Source of the DNA: Bisporella sp. PMI_857
Taxonomy: Eukaryota > Ascomycota > Leotiomycetes > Helotiales > Helotiaceae
Length of the DNA stretch: 64,000 bases
Direction of reading: 5' to 3'
Assembly: GCA_021307315.1 (NCBI GenBank)
Contig: JAJSPD010000041.1
Location: 62,001 to 126,000, forward strand
The notes under the pieces were generated by a model. The model made no database searches. It had not been told where the DNA came from and saw only the letters and a list, made by a program, of their open reading frames with translations. The position numbers were made by a program, and so were the translations under genes. The number at the start of each line of letters is the position of its first letter. Positions within the stretch are counted from its first letter, which is position 1. Below, piece by piece: positions 11,406 through 23,978 of the stretch.

Positions 11406-13330
11406 CTAGCTCTGGTGCTCGTCATGGGTATAACTTGTATCATGGTAATACTCAGAAAGTCCATGGTGCATAGGTGGGCCCTGATGTTGCGTGACCTGGT
11501 TCTGAGGTTGTATACTGTGGCTTTGATACTGTCTGCCGACCCCCTCAAAACGTTGTGATGTGGTGTCATAATGAGGTATAGATAATGGAGGAGGTAACAT
11601 GTTCACGCTTGTTGGTGGCGGGAGCTGGAAGGATGTTTGCGATGGCGCACTGACGTAATAGTTGTTAGGGCCATTGCTGGCGCTCACAATATTGGCTGTC
11701 ACGGCTGACTGAGATTGCCAGCTGTATATTCTTGGAGGGGAGCTGTGGAAGTTGGGACGCTCCTGAACCGCAGGCAGTGAGAGGTAGCTAGAGTCTGGGA
11801 AGGTGCCGTGAGATGGAGATTCCATATGTTGCTGAGAGGCTGAATATTGACGGACAGGTATATGACGAGTACCTGGAAGTTGTTGAAATGATGTGGAAAC
11901 TGGCTCTGATTGTTGTTGTGAAAGATGTTGTTGCAAGTCGCCAGATATTATGCCGGGAGAGCCATCTGGCGTATGAATAACACCTAACTCTTCATCATCC
12001 TCACCTTTCATACCTTCATCTTCACTTTCGTCATCGGTGGATATGTTTCGATCCCCTGACATGATTGGAATACGTGTGCTGCCATCTTGAAAGGTACAAG
12101 TTAGCTCGGGTTATAATGCTTTAAGAGGTTTAAAGTGTTATACCAATCTCTCCGTTTTTAAACCGTTCCTCTTGTTTGGCCACCTTGAAAATCTCTTTGA
12201 AAAAAACTCTTTTGTTTGCATTATCAGTTTTCTCCTTATCGTTGAACCAGGGTGTCATTACTTCAAGCGCCGCATCTTCAAGCTTTTTCACGTTAAGGCG
12301 AAGCTTCTGGGCTGAAGGGTGTTGCTGATCATACGGCTGAATTACCATGCGTAGAATGTGAACAAGTAGCCGAACCCGTTCTGTAATATATTAGGTAAGT
12401 GATCCCAAAACGATTTAATAAATCTTACGTGGCTTCAAAAGATGATCGGGCTCTCTGTGCGGAACCCTTTCCTTCTTGTCTGGTCCAGGCTCTAGCGGCC
12501 ACCATGATGGAGCGGCCTCTGATCCTCTGGTGTAAGGGAAGTGTGTCTGTTTCTTCGGCTCAACCAACTTGACAAGTGCCTTTCCTATATGCTTGCACGC
12601 ATTCTGCTGCAGATCTCGGAATCTCTGGTAGTAGAACTTTTCCACTTCTAATTCGTCTCCAATTACTAGTTGTTGGTATCTTTGCGTTTGGACAGGAATG
12701 GCAGTGACCTCTGGCTCTGCATAATGGCCAAAGAGTGATGGCCGAGAGCGCTTTCTCTGCCTGATGCTTGAATGTCCCGCACCTCCCTCATCCGAATCAC
12801 TCAACGACACCCGCCTCATTCTTCGTCGGTTATCCGACGATGAACCGGCACTCAACTCGGTAAGATACTCTTCATCGTGCATAGAGGCTAAGACAAAACG
12901 TCAGCAGCTCAACTCTTGCAAAAATATTTAGAGATACAGACCTTTTGAAGATCTTCTTAAGCTCCTCCGGAAGTTTGAACGAAATCGATCATCGAAAAAT
13001 CTCTCTTGATATGGGGCTATTTGGCTAGAGCTATAGGTTTTCTCTATGCCATGTTCGTCAACCACGAAGAGAGCAAATTCTCGTACAGAGATTCCCGCAC
13101 ATTCCTTCAGAGCAGATTCGACCGGCTTAATTGATTAATCTAGAGTTCATATACACAAAGCAATGCACACTCACGAGTACTCTGGGATGAAGAACCGGAG
13201 CAGGAGCAAATCGAGTCTCTTGATGATTAGCGTTTAAGAAAGAACGATCTGGACATTCCCCTGTCCAGGTACTATCCCTTGAGGGAAAGCTTCGACCTTG
13301 CGGCGGGAAGGACCCTTGAAGCTGAACCAT
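11406..13330 (-). CDS. YDR124W / AFUB_079030-like helical-bundle protein (DUF2841 family)
   Basis: Five exons join in frame (13330-13175, 13125-12942, 12887-12429, 12380-12144, 12085-11406; 1716 nt, 571 aa) through GT..AG introns of 48-58 bp, one with a clear GCTGAC branch site. The conserved block spans residues about 195-345: VEKFYYQRFRDLQQNACK, KLVEPKKQ, PSWWP and HREPDHLLKP, then VRLLVHILR and a basic helix-rich stretch. I recognise this as the 'subtelomeric hrmA-associated cluster protein AFUB_079030/YDR124W-like' family; in Aspergillus fumigatus a member lies in the hrmA cluster linked to colony and biofilm form. Residues 1-190 are basic and Ser-rich, and 346-571 are Gln/Ser/Pro/Tyr-rich, so probably disordered. 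A nuclear role fits but is not shown. The ATG at 13330 is the first in frame. The gene looks intact. Confidence 0.8.
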
Positions 13331-16183
13331 GGTGAAGATATACACGAATGATGGAGTATTGTCTAAGATGCGGTGCAGTGTGCCTGGAAGTACTCACAGT
13401 AGCGGTGAGATGTGCAAGTCGAGTTGTCGTATTGAGCAAGGTAGAGTAAGGTATGTAGAATCAGAGCGTAATTCGGGGTTGGCTGTATAGATATACCCTT
13501 CCGTTGGAAGATCTAATACTGCGGAGGCGCGAGACGCCAAAGTAGCCATATAAGCCTTAGCGATGCAAAGAATCAAGGAGCGGCTGAGAAAGAATTTGGA
13601 TAACATACACAACCCCAAGCTAAAAATAAAAAAAGAGAAAACGAGAGACAAATGGGTAAAAGATAGTGACTTACTACTGCATAATAAGACTGCCCGAGGT
13701 GGATACTTTCTTCCCGCCAGTAACAAATTGAGGTCGTCGCTATTAAGGAGAGACCGGCACCAATCTCAGGGGTACTGTAAAGTGGTAACGGTTGTCTCGA
13801 CGCCGATTATACCCAATAACAGAAGAGAATAATTAAAGAAAAGCCAGAAATATGGAAAACAAAACAAAACATTGATTGCATATACCTTGTATATAGTTGT
13901 GTAAAAAGCAAAGAGTTTATGTGAACAGAGCGTCCCGGAACTTCCGATAGGACAACTCTGCACAGTGATCTATGAAAGTTCATATCGTCCACGGACAGCA
14001 TCCAACTTCTTTGGAAAGAAAAAGTAAATAGAGCACGTCGGCGGAGAAGACGATCAGCCACTAGTAAAACATTGTCGCCATTAACTCTGGAACAAGGCGT
14101 CATCTGGTTGGCGATCGACACTTCCCTCACCCCGCCCCCGCACCGTGAGTTATTGGATTCTCGCTTCTTAAAGTAAGGGAAAGGCGTTGGCTTTAATAAA
14201 GAAATTACGCTCTGCACAGCTCGGGTCACTTTTCCCTTCTTGCTTCTGGATAAGCTGTGATAGCCCGCGCGAGAAGGACCAGACTTCACATTCCAGTCCT
14301 TTATTACATACCCTGAAATCAGATGCAGAAGCCTAGTTTCTGTTGGGACACTGAGACATAGCTTAGCCTGTTGAACACACCACACGAAATCAGAGATTGT
14401 ACGATGTCTTACTGCGTTACAAGCCTTTGGGGTAGTTCTGAACAAATTGTGCATCCATGAAACACGCTGGTGCTTAGCCTAGAGCTACTCAGTATGCTTG
14501 AGTTTTCTTTTCAAAGTACTACCTGAAGACTGTACCGCAAGTTGCTTAGATTGCTGGTTCCACTGGAGGACGCTGCGAGTGTGGATGGTAGAGTTTGCTG
14601 AATCAAGATGACTTTCATTATCGAATAACGGCTTTGGTGTGGCCAACCGGATGTATGTGAGGCGGCGACACTGGACATGAGACTGTGAGCATGACTCCTT
14701 GATCTGATATGTTCAGGCCGCGTGTAATCCTGTAATCTGGATTTTACCACCGGAACGCGTATTGGTGTTGGTAGGGTGGCCCAGAATGCGGCTGTCATCG
14801 TTAGGTTATCTAACGAGCATGTTATGGGTGACTTATCACTGGCTTATCAACATACCGGTTGGCTGTAAGCGTCTATTACCTCTGAGTTGTATACCTGGTG
14901 ATTTGTCGACAAAAAAGCCCAAAGCTGGGATGAAGAGGATGTTTGTCCAAGAAATATTTCAAGCGACACATGGGCGCCGGTTGCTTTAGAGAGATAAGCG
15001 GTTGTGGATCAAAGTCCAGGTTTAGAGGTCATGGCCTGAGCTTCAATTGCTGTATGCATGCACCGGACCAGACATGTTCTATATAGCACTGTAGTCCCGC
15101 TGACACTTGTAGGCCGTGGTTGGCTAGGGTCATAGTCAACATGGATCTGAGATAGGACAGCAATTTTCTTCTCAAGGATGCAACCAGTAAAAAATCCACT
15201 GCTGTTGATTTATGCAACTTCAGGGGGTCAGGAAACATCAAAGGTGGAATCATTCGAATCAGGTCGAATCAGATATTCAGCCCCGACGCCACACCTTTGA
15301 ATTCTATGCATATCCTTACTGATAAATCATGGGGCTGGAAAGAGATCAAAAACGACGTGAGATTTGCGGGACGCTAGGATACTGCCGGGACAGTTTGATT
15401 TATCTCGCGTGTCCATGATACCATGAACAAAATGATGGTGAGTCGTCAGACAGATGATCCTCAACTCAAAAATCAAGATATTATAGGTAAATTCCTGAGT
15501 TTGTGAACTCCATCAAGTAAATAAATCTCATCGACTAATAAGCAGCTTGGGCAGTGTGCGAACAGAGCACGGACTCAGTGTTGAGATCTTGACAGCTGCT
15601 CATGGGATGACTGCAACTATATTCTTGGCGGAGTTTTGTATTGGGACGCTGAGACACAGTTCTGCAAATACTGGCCTATCAGTATCTTTGGAACGGCTAC
15701 AATGCAAGTGGGCCGCGGACGGTGGTTCTGAACAAGTTGGGTTTTCTAGGGGACGCGGATGTTGGTAGAGTTTCTGGAGCAAGATGACTTCCCAGGCGTG
15801 GCCCATTGGCTGTAATTGAGGCTAAAGGCGAGACTGGATATGAGGCCTTAAGCACGGCTCCTATGGCGCGATCGATCACCGCGCCAAGCTATTTGCATAC
15901 AGGTAAAGAGATCCAGCTTCACTGACCTGTCACATGCCGCAATAGAAAGTTCAAGAAGGCGAACATTCTAAATTTGGATCTAATCCGTTAACATATTATA
16001 TCGAGACCTAACATCTTTTGATCGGAAAGACGCAATTTAGCTAGCTATCACAGACAGTGTGCATGCGTGCAAATGCATTTTTCTTGGCTCAGGGCATTGA
16101 GATGCCGCTAATACACGTTGTGGAATAGTATCGAAGAGGGAAATCCCATAATAGACAATACATTAGGGCCTCGAACAATAATA
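13331..16183. other. Intergenic stretch with diverged repeat copies, no gene called
   Basis: The longest frame, minus strand 14454-13807, has no recognisable motif and no supporting splice structure. Two related segments are visible: about 14330-14650 and 15630-15810 share TTGGGACRCTGAGACAYAG, a GTTCTGAACAARTTG word and GTAGAGTTT..AGCAAGATGACTT in the same order, with many transition differences. They look like old copies of one repeat, perhaps altered by repeat-induced point mutation. Confidence 0.4.
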
Positions 16184-16636
16184 ATGTCTATTCCACAGTT
16201 CCGTTTGCTCGCCGAGCCTCGAACGGTTGGGTCAGACGGAACGGTCTACCCCCCAATTGTTATAGAAGTTTCCAGTGCCGACCCTTACTTCACCAATGAT
16301 GAGAAATATGCCAACTACAGTGCCACAGCCCAACTATTCAAAGACGGCAAATTGGCGTCTTTTGATCGAAATTCTACTTACACTGCATCAATGAGAGCCC
16401 TGCCTTCCGACGAGCGATACACGAGCCAACGCGGTCTGCAGGTTGTTGCGTATTTGTATATTGGTCATCTTAAAGTCTCTGGAGCAGAAACTTGCTCCAT
16501 TACCGTACAGATTGACCAGACATCACATAGCGACGGGTTTGCCACAACAAATACTGGCCATGTTCAAACCGCTACATTTCTGGTGAATGGCCCCTCCCAG
16601 AGCGATGTTGTTCTCAGTAAGCAATCCTCAATCTAG
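16184..16636 (+). CDS. Small velvet-like protein (tentative)
   Basis: Open frame of 150 aa from the ATG at 16184 (a longer frame from 16118 would need a TTG start). The layout recalls a velvet domain: an opening strand with FRLLAEPRTVGSDGTVYPPI (compare the Arg-rich and DPPP motifs of velvet factors), then IVIEV, a strand with ATAQLFKDGK, a segment ending LPSDERYTSQRG, the strand VAYLYIGHLKVSGAETCSITV and a closing TATFLVNGPS. Velvet factors are fungal DNA-binding regulators of development and secondary metabolism. Similarity is by pattern only, and the Arg/Lys residues that contact DNA in true velvets are mostly absent. It could also be an unrelated beta-sandwich protein. The next feature downstream is a decayed housekeeping-gene relic. 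Confidence 0.35.
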   Translation: MSIPQFRLLAEPRTVGSDGTVYPPIVIEVSSADPYFTNDEKYANYSATAQLFKDGKLASFDRNSTYTASMRALPSDERYTSQRGLQVVAYLYIGHLKVSGAETCSITVQIDQTSHSDGFATTNTGHVQTATFLVNGPSQSDVVLSKQSSI

Positions 16637-16844
16637 AAGCTAGAGCTTGGCTAACATTGCATACAAGGCGAAGCCCAGAAAATAGGATTCCAATCTATTT
16701 ACAGACAAGGAGAGAGCGTGCCTTCTTCGCTCTGTTAATCAAGGGCTGTCGCACAGGGTTATGGTCATCACAAGCAATGGGGTCTTGAGAGTTCGTTGAG
16801 CCAACGGCGGGTGGAGTAAAATCAATTCTTGAAATATGGGAAAA

Positions 16845-17330
16845 GCAAAGAGTGAGGATCACTCTCCAGATGCTAATATGCGCCTTTGCAGTTCCCCAAA
16901 TCACCATATCTGAGACTTTCCTCCAATTCTTCTCCAAGGCCGATAATGTTGCAAAACAAGAAATTTTCGGTCAGAACAAATTCTTGGGTTTAATGAACTC
17001 AGCAGACGCATCCCAAGGACAGGAGAAAATCATAGTTGAATTCTCGTCACCAAACATTGCGAAGCCCTTTTATGCTCGCATCTTATTGGCGGTTTCCTGT
17101 AGAACTTATATCAGTGTGCTGGGTGGGATGTTCCTCGCATAAATTACCTTGGAGACTGGGGCAAGCAGTACTGAATTTTAGCTGTTGGCTATCAAAAGTA
17201 CGGTGATGACACGGAGCTGGAGGCGGACCTAACCAACCACTTCTTTGACGTTTGTATTAAGATCAATAAAGATAAAGAGGTGGAAGAGGAGGAGATTAAG
17301 TGTATACATAGGAATAAAGGTAAGTTTAGC
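16845..17330 (+). pseudogene. Arginyl-tRNA synthetase relic
   Basis: One frame (about 16852-17142) reads ETFLQFFSKADNVAKQ and, further on, KIIVEFSSPNIAKPF. Just downstream, in shifted frames with stops, come NYLGDWGKQY and LAVGYQKYGDDTELEADLTN..FDVCIKINKDKEVEEEE. These match, in order, the region of class I arginyl-tRNA synthetase around the signature motif, from recall of the family. Where a working enzyme has the HIGH-type motif (HAGHLRS after AKPF) this copy reads YARILLAVS, so the ATP-binding motif is destroyed. A stop follows before NYLGDWG and another interrupts the next block. Only this N-terminal catalytic part can be recognised, and no KMSKS region was found. A degenerate fragment of a housekeeping gene, presumably a duplicate. 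Confidence 0.7.
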
Positions 17331-19235
17331 TCACTTATTACATTCTGGACGTGTTTAGTGATTGAAAGGTAATCCTTAACGTCTATTGATGAATCTCTAT
17401 TGACTGATGAATATAGCGAGATTGTGGCTGAATTACCAATCCCGCGGTCTGGCCATTGAATCCTGGGAACGGTTCATCCCTTGGCCAAATGCGCAGGTAG
17501 AGGAATTTATGAATCCAGTCCGGAGAGATGGTTGCAGGACACAGCTGCAGTCCGAAAGCATCTCAATACCATCCTTCCGAAGCTGTACGGACATGGACAC
17601 CAGGACAGTAAGTATTATTGCGGTTGCACACATGTAATTAATGACAAATATTAGAACTGATGCTTGAAGAACAGGCTACTTCGTCCATTGTGCAAAGCAA
17701 AATTGACCATTTAGAAGCTCACTTCTCGAAATTGGCCTGTGATTCAAATGCTACTACTCTATTCATCGCACGACTGAACGCAGAAATTTTAGGTACGAAG
17801 GCTACCGCCCTTCGGCTATACCTAATGATGATTTTGAATCGAAATATTCGACTATGGATGGTGTGGGACTCGAATGCGTGGGCTCCCCCTGGTATTTGAG
17901 CCAGCCTGAAAATCAGGACAAAATACAGGCGTCTGGTTACTGGTACCCTCCTTCGAGATGCCCGCAGCAACCCACATGTGTCCAAGCTGTATAAACCAAG
18001 ATCGTGAGTTGATTTTCCACTTCCTGGCGTATAGCGGTATATTACCAGATTCAGATTAGGCTCGAGATTTGGGATTTTATTGAATGAAAGATTTTTGGTT
18101 GGCCCCATTCGGAGAAGCGACTACAAGAGATGTATCTCTAACCTAAAGCAGTGGCATAACCTATGTCGTAGGTACATAAACGCCTGAAATAGATAGAAAA
18201 ATACCGTTTATTCCAGAGGGTTCTAAGAAGGTTTATGGCTTTGCTTCTCATTCTTCTGTCACGCCTTTGTGGTTGCCCAAACGACATCTAACTACTCATA
18301 GGCTTAAATCCCAATCTTAGATCTTTCAGTAAAGATACAGTAATGACAGAAAGTAGCGGGGTTACATCTTCTCACTCCAGTAATGCTGCATACCTCCCGT
18401 TCCCTTGTAGCTTGCTGACATTGGCAGATCGGCGAAATGCCTTCTGTCAGCAAGAAATGTCTTCGAAGTTTGGACTTCGCAAATATCATGCGTCAGAAAG
18501 GCACTGCTTGGTTACTTTGTGAGCTTCTCAGCAGGGTTGACCTGTATCTCATGATGACATTCTTCCCGCTAAGCAGCTGACCCAAGCCCCAATAATCTTC
18601 CCAGAGCGTGGACGCATGTGGATTCCCTCGGGTGAGTCCGTTTCACGCGTTGCCAAATTATCCGCACTCTCTGGGGCCGCTGGTCTTCACGATTTTGACT
18701 GGGAGACGCCATCTACTTATGGCTCACTCTCGGAGGCTGGTGGAGAGTGGTGAGAACCCGGAGCAGCCCCACGTATATGGGCAGAGAGAGGTCAGAGCGT
18801 GGATGAAGAGAGTCGGTCGTAGAAAATCGGTGAAGGAAGGTGGTCACAGGAAATTGACAAGGGAAAGTAGGCATGAGAGATCGCGGCGTTGTTATACTGT
18901 ATAGCAATTAAAATCAGTCAGTTGCGGCTAGTGGCATCATCACAAGCCCCCATCCACCTCAGAATCTTACGCGCTTGATCACTCGTATGCCCGCCTTGCT
19001 CAAATCGACCGCAATTGATACCGGTCTATTTTTACTGTTTTTACTATGTCCCGAGTTCTCTGCATATGCCTTCCGTACTCCAGCGACTCTTTCACCAGGT
19101 TTAGATTGCACGCGGCAAGTAATAATAACAGTTAATTGGCCACGGTAAAGGAAATCATTACTATACACGCAAAACTTATTAATAAATCGACTTGATCGAA
19201 AGAGCAGTGCGAAGGAAAAGAGTATCCAAGGTCTT
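17331..19235. other. No gene supported
   Basis: Only short overlapping frames occur. The forward frames at 17407-17640 and 17660-17899 lie directly after the arginyl-tRNA synthetase relic and could be its decayed continuation, but I see no motif that proves it. Nothing recognisable lies between 17,900 and 19,235. Confidence 0.35.
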
Positions 19236-19239
19236 ATGG

Positions 19240-20083
19240 ATGACTTCCTTGAAACCTCATGCTTTGCAATAGCGTCATTCAGGAGGTCCGCGATAGGTTC
19301 CGTTCCCAGAACAGAGCCGGCCCCATTGCTTCAGCCCACAGCAGCGGGGTCTGGCCGTTGGTATCCTCAGAAGCGGGATCAACACCATTTGTATCGAGCA
19401 GTATCCTCACTACAGTTTTGTGCCGGTTCCCTGCTGCCAACGATAGCGGTGTTCTCCCATCAGAATCTCGAGATTCAGGGTCACGCCATCCGTGAAGAGG
19501 AGACATCTCACTCGTGGCCGTGCTTTGCTGCATTCTTAAGCAGAAGGTTTACTACTACCACGCTCCCTTTCTCTGCCACGAATGATAGTGATGTCCGGCT
19601 GTGTTTGTCCTTAGAGTCTGGATTAGCGCCATGGTTTATCAGAAGCAGCACTACCGTCTCGTGTCCTTCCCCTGCTGCTAGCGATAGCGGAGTCCGTCCG
19701 TCGTCGTCTTCCGAATCCAGTTTTACGCGTCAGAACACTAGCTTCCGCAAGGAGGAATCTCACTACTGCCTCGTGCCCGCTGACCGCTGCCCGCCGCTAA
19801 TGATAGCGGAATCCTTCCATTAGAATCTTCATAGTCACGGCTGATGTCATTCGTAGCTAAGCGTCGCTCCACTACTGTCTTATGCCCGTTCGCTGCCGCA
19901 AGTGACAGCGCTGAGGGCTGGCAGCAGGAGTTCTAGTATTGCCCCGTGCCCGCTCTCTGCTGTGACTAATAGCGGCGTTCGACGGAAGTTGTCCTCCGTG
20001 TTCAGATTAACTTTACCCTCAAGCAGGAGTGTCGTAACTTCCTTGTGTCCATGTGCTGTCGCCAAATGTATCGCTGTCGGCAA
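19240..20083 (-). pseudogene. Ankyrin-repeat gene relic
   Basis: Minus-strand fragments in different frames carry ankyrin units: TAIHLATAHGHKEVTTLLLE and FRRTPLLVTAESGHGAILEL (20083-19880), then DGRTPLSLAAGNRHKTVVRI and NGQTPLLWAEA (19533-19279). Between them the same kind of repeat (GRIPLSLAAGSGHEAVVRFL, IASSRGR) can be traced through several frameshifts. Another piece, YGNTALHAAVIKYLGLKV, lies at 20708-20487 on the same strand. No frame runs through, so this is a decayed multi-ankyrin gene. Many fungi carry such repeats at the C-terminus of NACHT-type proteins; no NACHT motif was seen here. Confidence 0.65.
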
Positions 20084-20708
20084 TATTTATTGTCTATAAA
20101 GACAAGGACTTCCGACAATAAACAATATCCTACACTTTCGAACAGCCGCATAAATATCGAAGCAATTCGTAGGACAACCTTTTTATCGACATTGAAGACA
20201 GGATTCTTTGAATTGTTGCTCTGAGATAATGGAAAGCAATGGCGAGCCTCGATCGCGTGTTTGAGAGAAAATTTGGGCGAGGCCAGCAAGTAATGAAGAG
20301 GGAAAGGACTCTATGGCAAGACGTGGAGAAAAGGTTTCCGAGAAAGGATCACAAGCTGTGTTAGGGCGTGGAGAACTCTAGTTGGCGTGATTATGCTGCA
20401 CTTGGTGCGCTGATCCTGTGACAAAATTTTAGTGAATTCCCAATCCTGGGTTGTCCACGGCGGGGTAACAACGCCATAGACCTCAGTTACGAACTTTGGA
20501 GGCGCCTGCATTCACACGTTCGTAGACGCGTAGTTACACTCTGGACACGAACCTTGAGGCCCAAATATTTGATTACAGCAGCGTGCAGGGCGGTATTGCC
20601 ATACGACCATCGGCAATTCAACTTTGTATTCCATTGTAAAGGCACCACAAATATGCGTTTACCAATTCTGAGGGCAACCATCCAAAGCTCAATGAGAACG
20701 GCGACCAC

Positions 20709-21910
20709 GGAGGCGCTCGATCTACCTCAAAGACTTATAATTTCAATCGAGGAATACCGAATATCTTAAGTCTATCGTGACCAAAAGAATCATCGTCTCC
20801 TGCTCGTACGCCAGAACACAGATTGTGACTATGCTATAGTAACACTCAACTTTTGAACTGTCTCAAGCCTAGAATAGAACTCTAGGAAATTGGTTATCGT
20901 GCATGCAAATGATGAAATCCGTTCAGAGGATCTGCCTGAATGTTTTAGCCTACATATCTGGCAATTGAATACACAGCTTGTCCATAAGGCAAGAAAGGAA
21001 AAGGCAAGAACATATTTCGAGCACGGAAAGTGGATCTAACTTCTGTCAGGAGAACAGACAGCCCATCCACCTCCCTTCCTTCATATTTTTCTCTTCCTCG
21101 CTACATCCACGACAACAAACCATCAACATCTCACAGGTGCAGTGAGGTTTGAACATTGTCGTATCTATGTTGAATTGATTGATCACGATATCCGACCCAC
21201 TCGCGGTTCGTCACAAACTCCTCCATTGGTTGGGGGCAACATCCATTCAGAAGGTTACAAGATCAGAAGGACATTTCCTATAGAATGAGCTCTCTTTCGA
21301 ATTTCGTTTTGCCCGGTAGGTAGCTAATCCCACGGTCGTAGATATCTAATCATTTGTCAAAGTTGCTTGTCACCGCTCCGTGCTCGGCGTATTCTGTTGC
21401 TCCTACGCGGGTAAAGTCAGTTACCCTATCGCTACCCTTTGGTAAGGCTTCTATGACTGTGTCCTGTTATCCCTTTTACTGTTTTTTAGGATGCGGCTAT
21501 CAAACTTTTAAAACGAGGAGTGCCCCGTGATGGTGTCCACCATTTGGGATCGCGATGCCTCTGTACGCTAAAGATCATCGACAAACCATTTGGTTACCGA
21601 GTCCCATCCAATCAAGTAATGTAGCAGACTGCGGTATTTGGCAGGTTGGCCAACGATAACGGCACTCTGTCGAAATGAGCCGCAAAATCATATCATTTTC
21701 AGTCCCAACTGACTTGACGCTCGGTCTAACGATCTCGAAAGGCATCTCGACTTTGCTCTTCTTCGATTTACACCAAATACGACACAAGTGCATATTCTAT
21801 CAGTCGGTATGTCCTTGCCTCTGTCAGAATCATTGTGACGAGGGCTGATCAGACTTTGCTATTAGTCTCTACACTGTGCGTCTCCTCACAAAATTCAACT
21901 CGACATCTCC
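20709..21910. other. No gene supported
   Basis: No frame over 75 codons and no family motif. CT-rich stretches near 21,060-21,110 resemble fungal promoter or UTR sequence and could belong to the small gene beginning at 21,911. Confidence 0.35.
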
Positions 21911-22166
21911 ATGATTCCTTCGACCCCAACGACTCCCGAAATTACCCCCTCTCAAGTTGATCGAGCTTCTGCCACCAACAGCACAAACTTCTTGGAGTCG
22001 GTTGGGTGGGAATATCAGTTGTCACATATCATAGGAGTAAGACTTTTCTCAAGAACTATTATTCAAAGCTAAAATACAATTTGTTCAGTACGACTCCTCA
22101 CGCCTGGCGAAGCCAGAATCCACCATCAATACCGCATTTAGGACGAACAAGAGTGATAAGACATAG
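21911..22166 (+). CDS. Possible small two-exon gene (67 aa)
   Basis: An ATG at 21911 opens 42 codons rich in Thr, Ser and Pro (beginning MIPSTPTTPEITPSQ) that end at a GTAAGA donor (22036/22037). A 52-bp intron ends in TTGTTCAG, and exon 2 (22089-22166) continues in phase to a TAG, giving FLESVGWEYQLSH in exon 1 and YDSSRLAKPEST in exon 2. No family is recognised. The clean splice join is the only support; it could be a chance arrangement or the 5' end of a larger broken gene. Confidence 0.3.
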
Positions 22167-22767
22167 GTATTAACGTGTTCTTATGCGAGATATGTACGGA
22201 TCGATGGACCCACAAAGAGAAACTATGAGTTGGAACGGACAAGCCTGGTGAACCAAGAGGTTCCTCCAGATCATACATGCCAGTTGTGTGAGGCCACCTC
22301 CTTTTTGCAAGTATACTCCAAGACATGTTGTTTCCGTGTGCTCCTCGTTGAACCGTCTACTGTTCATACCTTCGACTAAGGAGAGCAATTCGGTTAGCAG
22401 GTTAGGTCGGAACGACAGAATCAAATCGATGAGAGTGTTGGTGAACGAAAACTCCAACCCCACTGTATATATTGTTAGCAATTCCCTATATGAGACAAAG
22501 TTTCGCTCACTGCTCTCGTAAACTGAAAGCTTGCTTTGAGATGTTGATGTAGCCTTGTTCGTGGTCAAGGAACCCTGCCAGTAGTCATTCGAGCTTTGAC
22601 AATACTACATGGCTACTGCAGGTCTCTACGATCACAATCTTAATTACCGCAATCTGAAATTCAGCGCCGAAGCGTAACAAGCGATTGATATTTCATTACT
22701 AACATTACAATGAGCTGTCCCTCTTTCGTCCAACCGCTTCCTGTTCTTTCGCTTGCTCCATTCCGAA

Positions 22768-23542
22768 CTAGATTGGTGAAACGACAATGGCGTCCTCCTC
22801 TGTATAATATCTTTCCAACTTCGCTCTGACTAAAGCAACCAAAATTGGCCAATTAGGCTTGAATTGCGGTCCACATTTTGCCATGCTACTATCTGGCGGA
22901 TCTCCCAAACAGCACCAGAAACCCATATTCATTTCTTCCAGAAAGACCTTAAGATCTTTCCTGTGGACCTTCAATTTTTGTCCTGCAAACTGGCTTATTT
23001 GCAGCAACGGATCGTGGCTATCTGCAAATTGCGTCTGGTCATTATGGGTGACATCCCAACCACCATCCTGCCAGTACTTAAAGCCGTCTGGACAAAAGAC
23101 CAGAATGATGACCTTTTGGTCATTTTCCCTGGAAGAAGCCATCTCGGAAGCATATATCCTCGTGAAATCACGCTCTGCAGCGACCCGAGACTCACAAAGC
23201 CTGGTCATTAGCCCCAGCAATTCGACCATCAGTCTGAAACTCCTGCGAATGGATAGCCAATGCAGCTTCATAATGCTTTTTACTCAAGGTCTCGTATATC
23301 ATACCCCGTTGAGTGAAACCTATCGGGGGCTTGCTCGAGTTATTGGGCGGGAAAAAAATGTCCGCGCACGACATACTTGTAATGTAAATACGAAACACAG
23401 GTACCTCGTCAGATGGGGCAAATGGGTTTGAAGGATCCCCGAAGCCAACAAAAAGGCATTGCAAATTAGGTAAATTCACTTTGAAACAGGGAAGATGAGG
23501 CCATGCCTTCGACGAAGGCGTTGATGCGACGGGAGTCGTCAT
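22768..23542 (-). pseudogene. Hypothetical protein gene with a +1 frameshift
   Basis: A frame from the ATG at 23542 runs for 116 codons (MTTPVASTPSSKAWPHLPCF..), ending ..FQTDGRIAGANDQAL and a stop near 23192. The next frame is open from there to 22768 and continues sensibly as CESRVAAERDFTRIYASEMA.. through WPILVALVRAKLERYYTEED. One extra T near 23195 explains the break; together the parts would give roughly 255 aa. No family recognised. The Trp- and charge-rich second half (KYWQDGGWDVTHNDQTQF) looks like real protein. A sequencing error would make this an intact gene. Confidence 0.45.
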
Positions 23543-23978
23543 TGCTCAGAAAGTTGCAAATGTTAACGCGGGTTCCCTCTTTTATCCTTTGTAACGTACC
23601 CGGGCTGTTGCAATCGCGCTTTGAAGATGATCGTGAGGAGTGTGACGTTGGTCTTGGAAAAGAGCTGGTGAGGCAATGATGAGAAAGAAAGATGGTGGAA
23701 ATGAGGGACCACCACCATTTTATTGGGTAAATGCTAAGTGGTGGATAAAACCGCCTGTTGCGCCATAAAGTCCGAGGGACTAATCGCGATATGCGACAGT
23801 TTTTCAACATTCCGTGACTGGCTGGCGTCAACAGTGAAGTATCGATTGGGCCATAGGCGAAGGCACCTAAGTACTCGGGTGATGCTGCCTGATAAGGTGG
23901 GCAGGATCAAGCATTGGTCAAGCATCAAGGCTCCGATAATAAAGACCATTGCCTTTCATTGCACAACGGTTCAACAGG

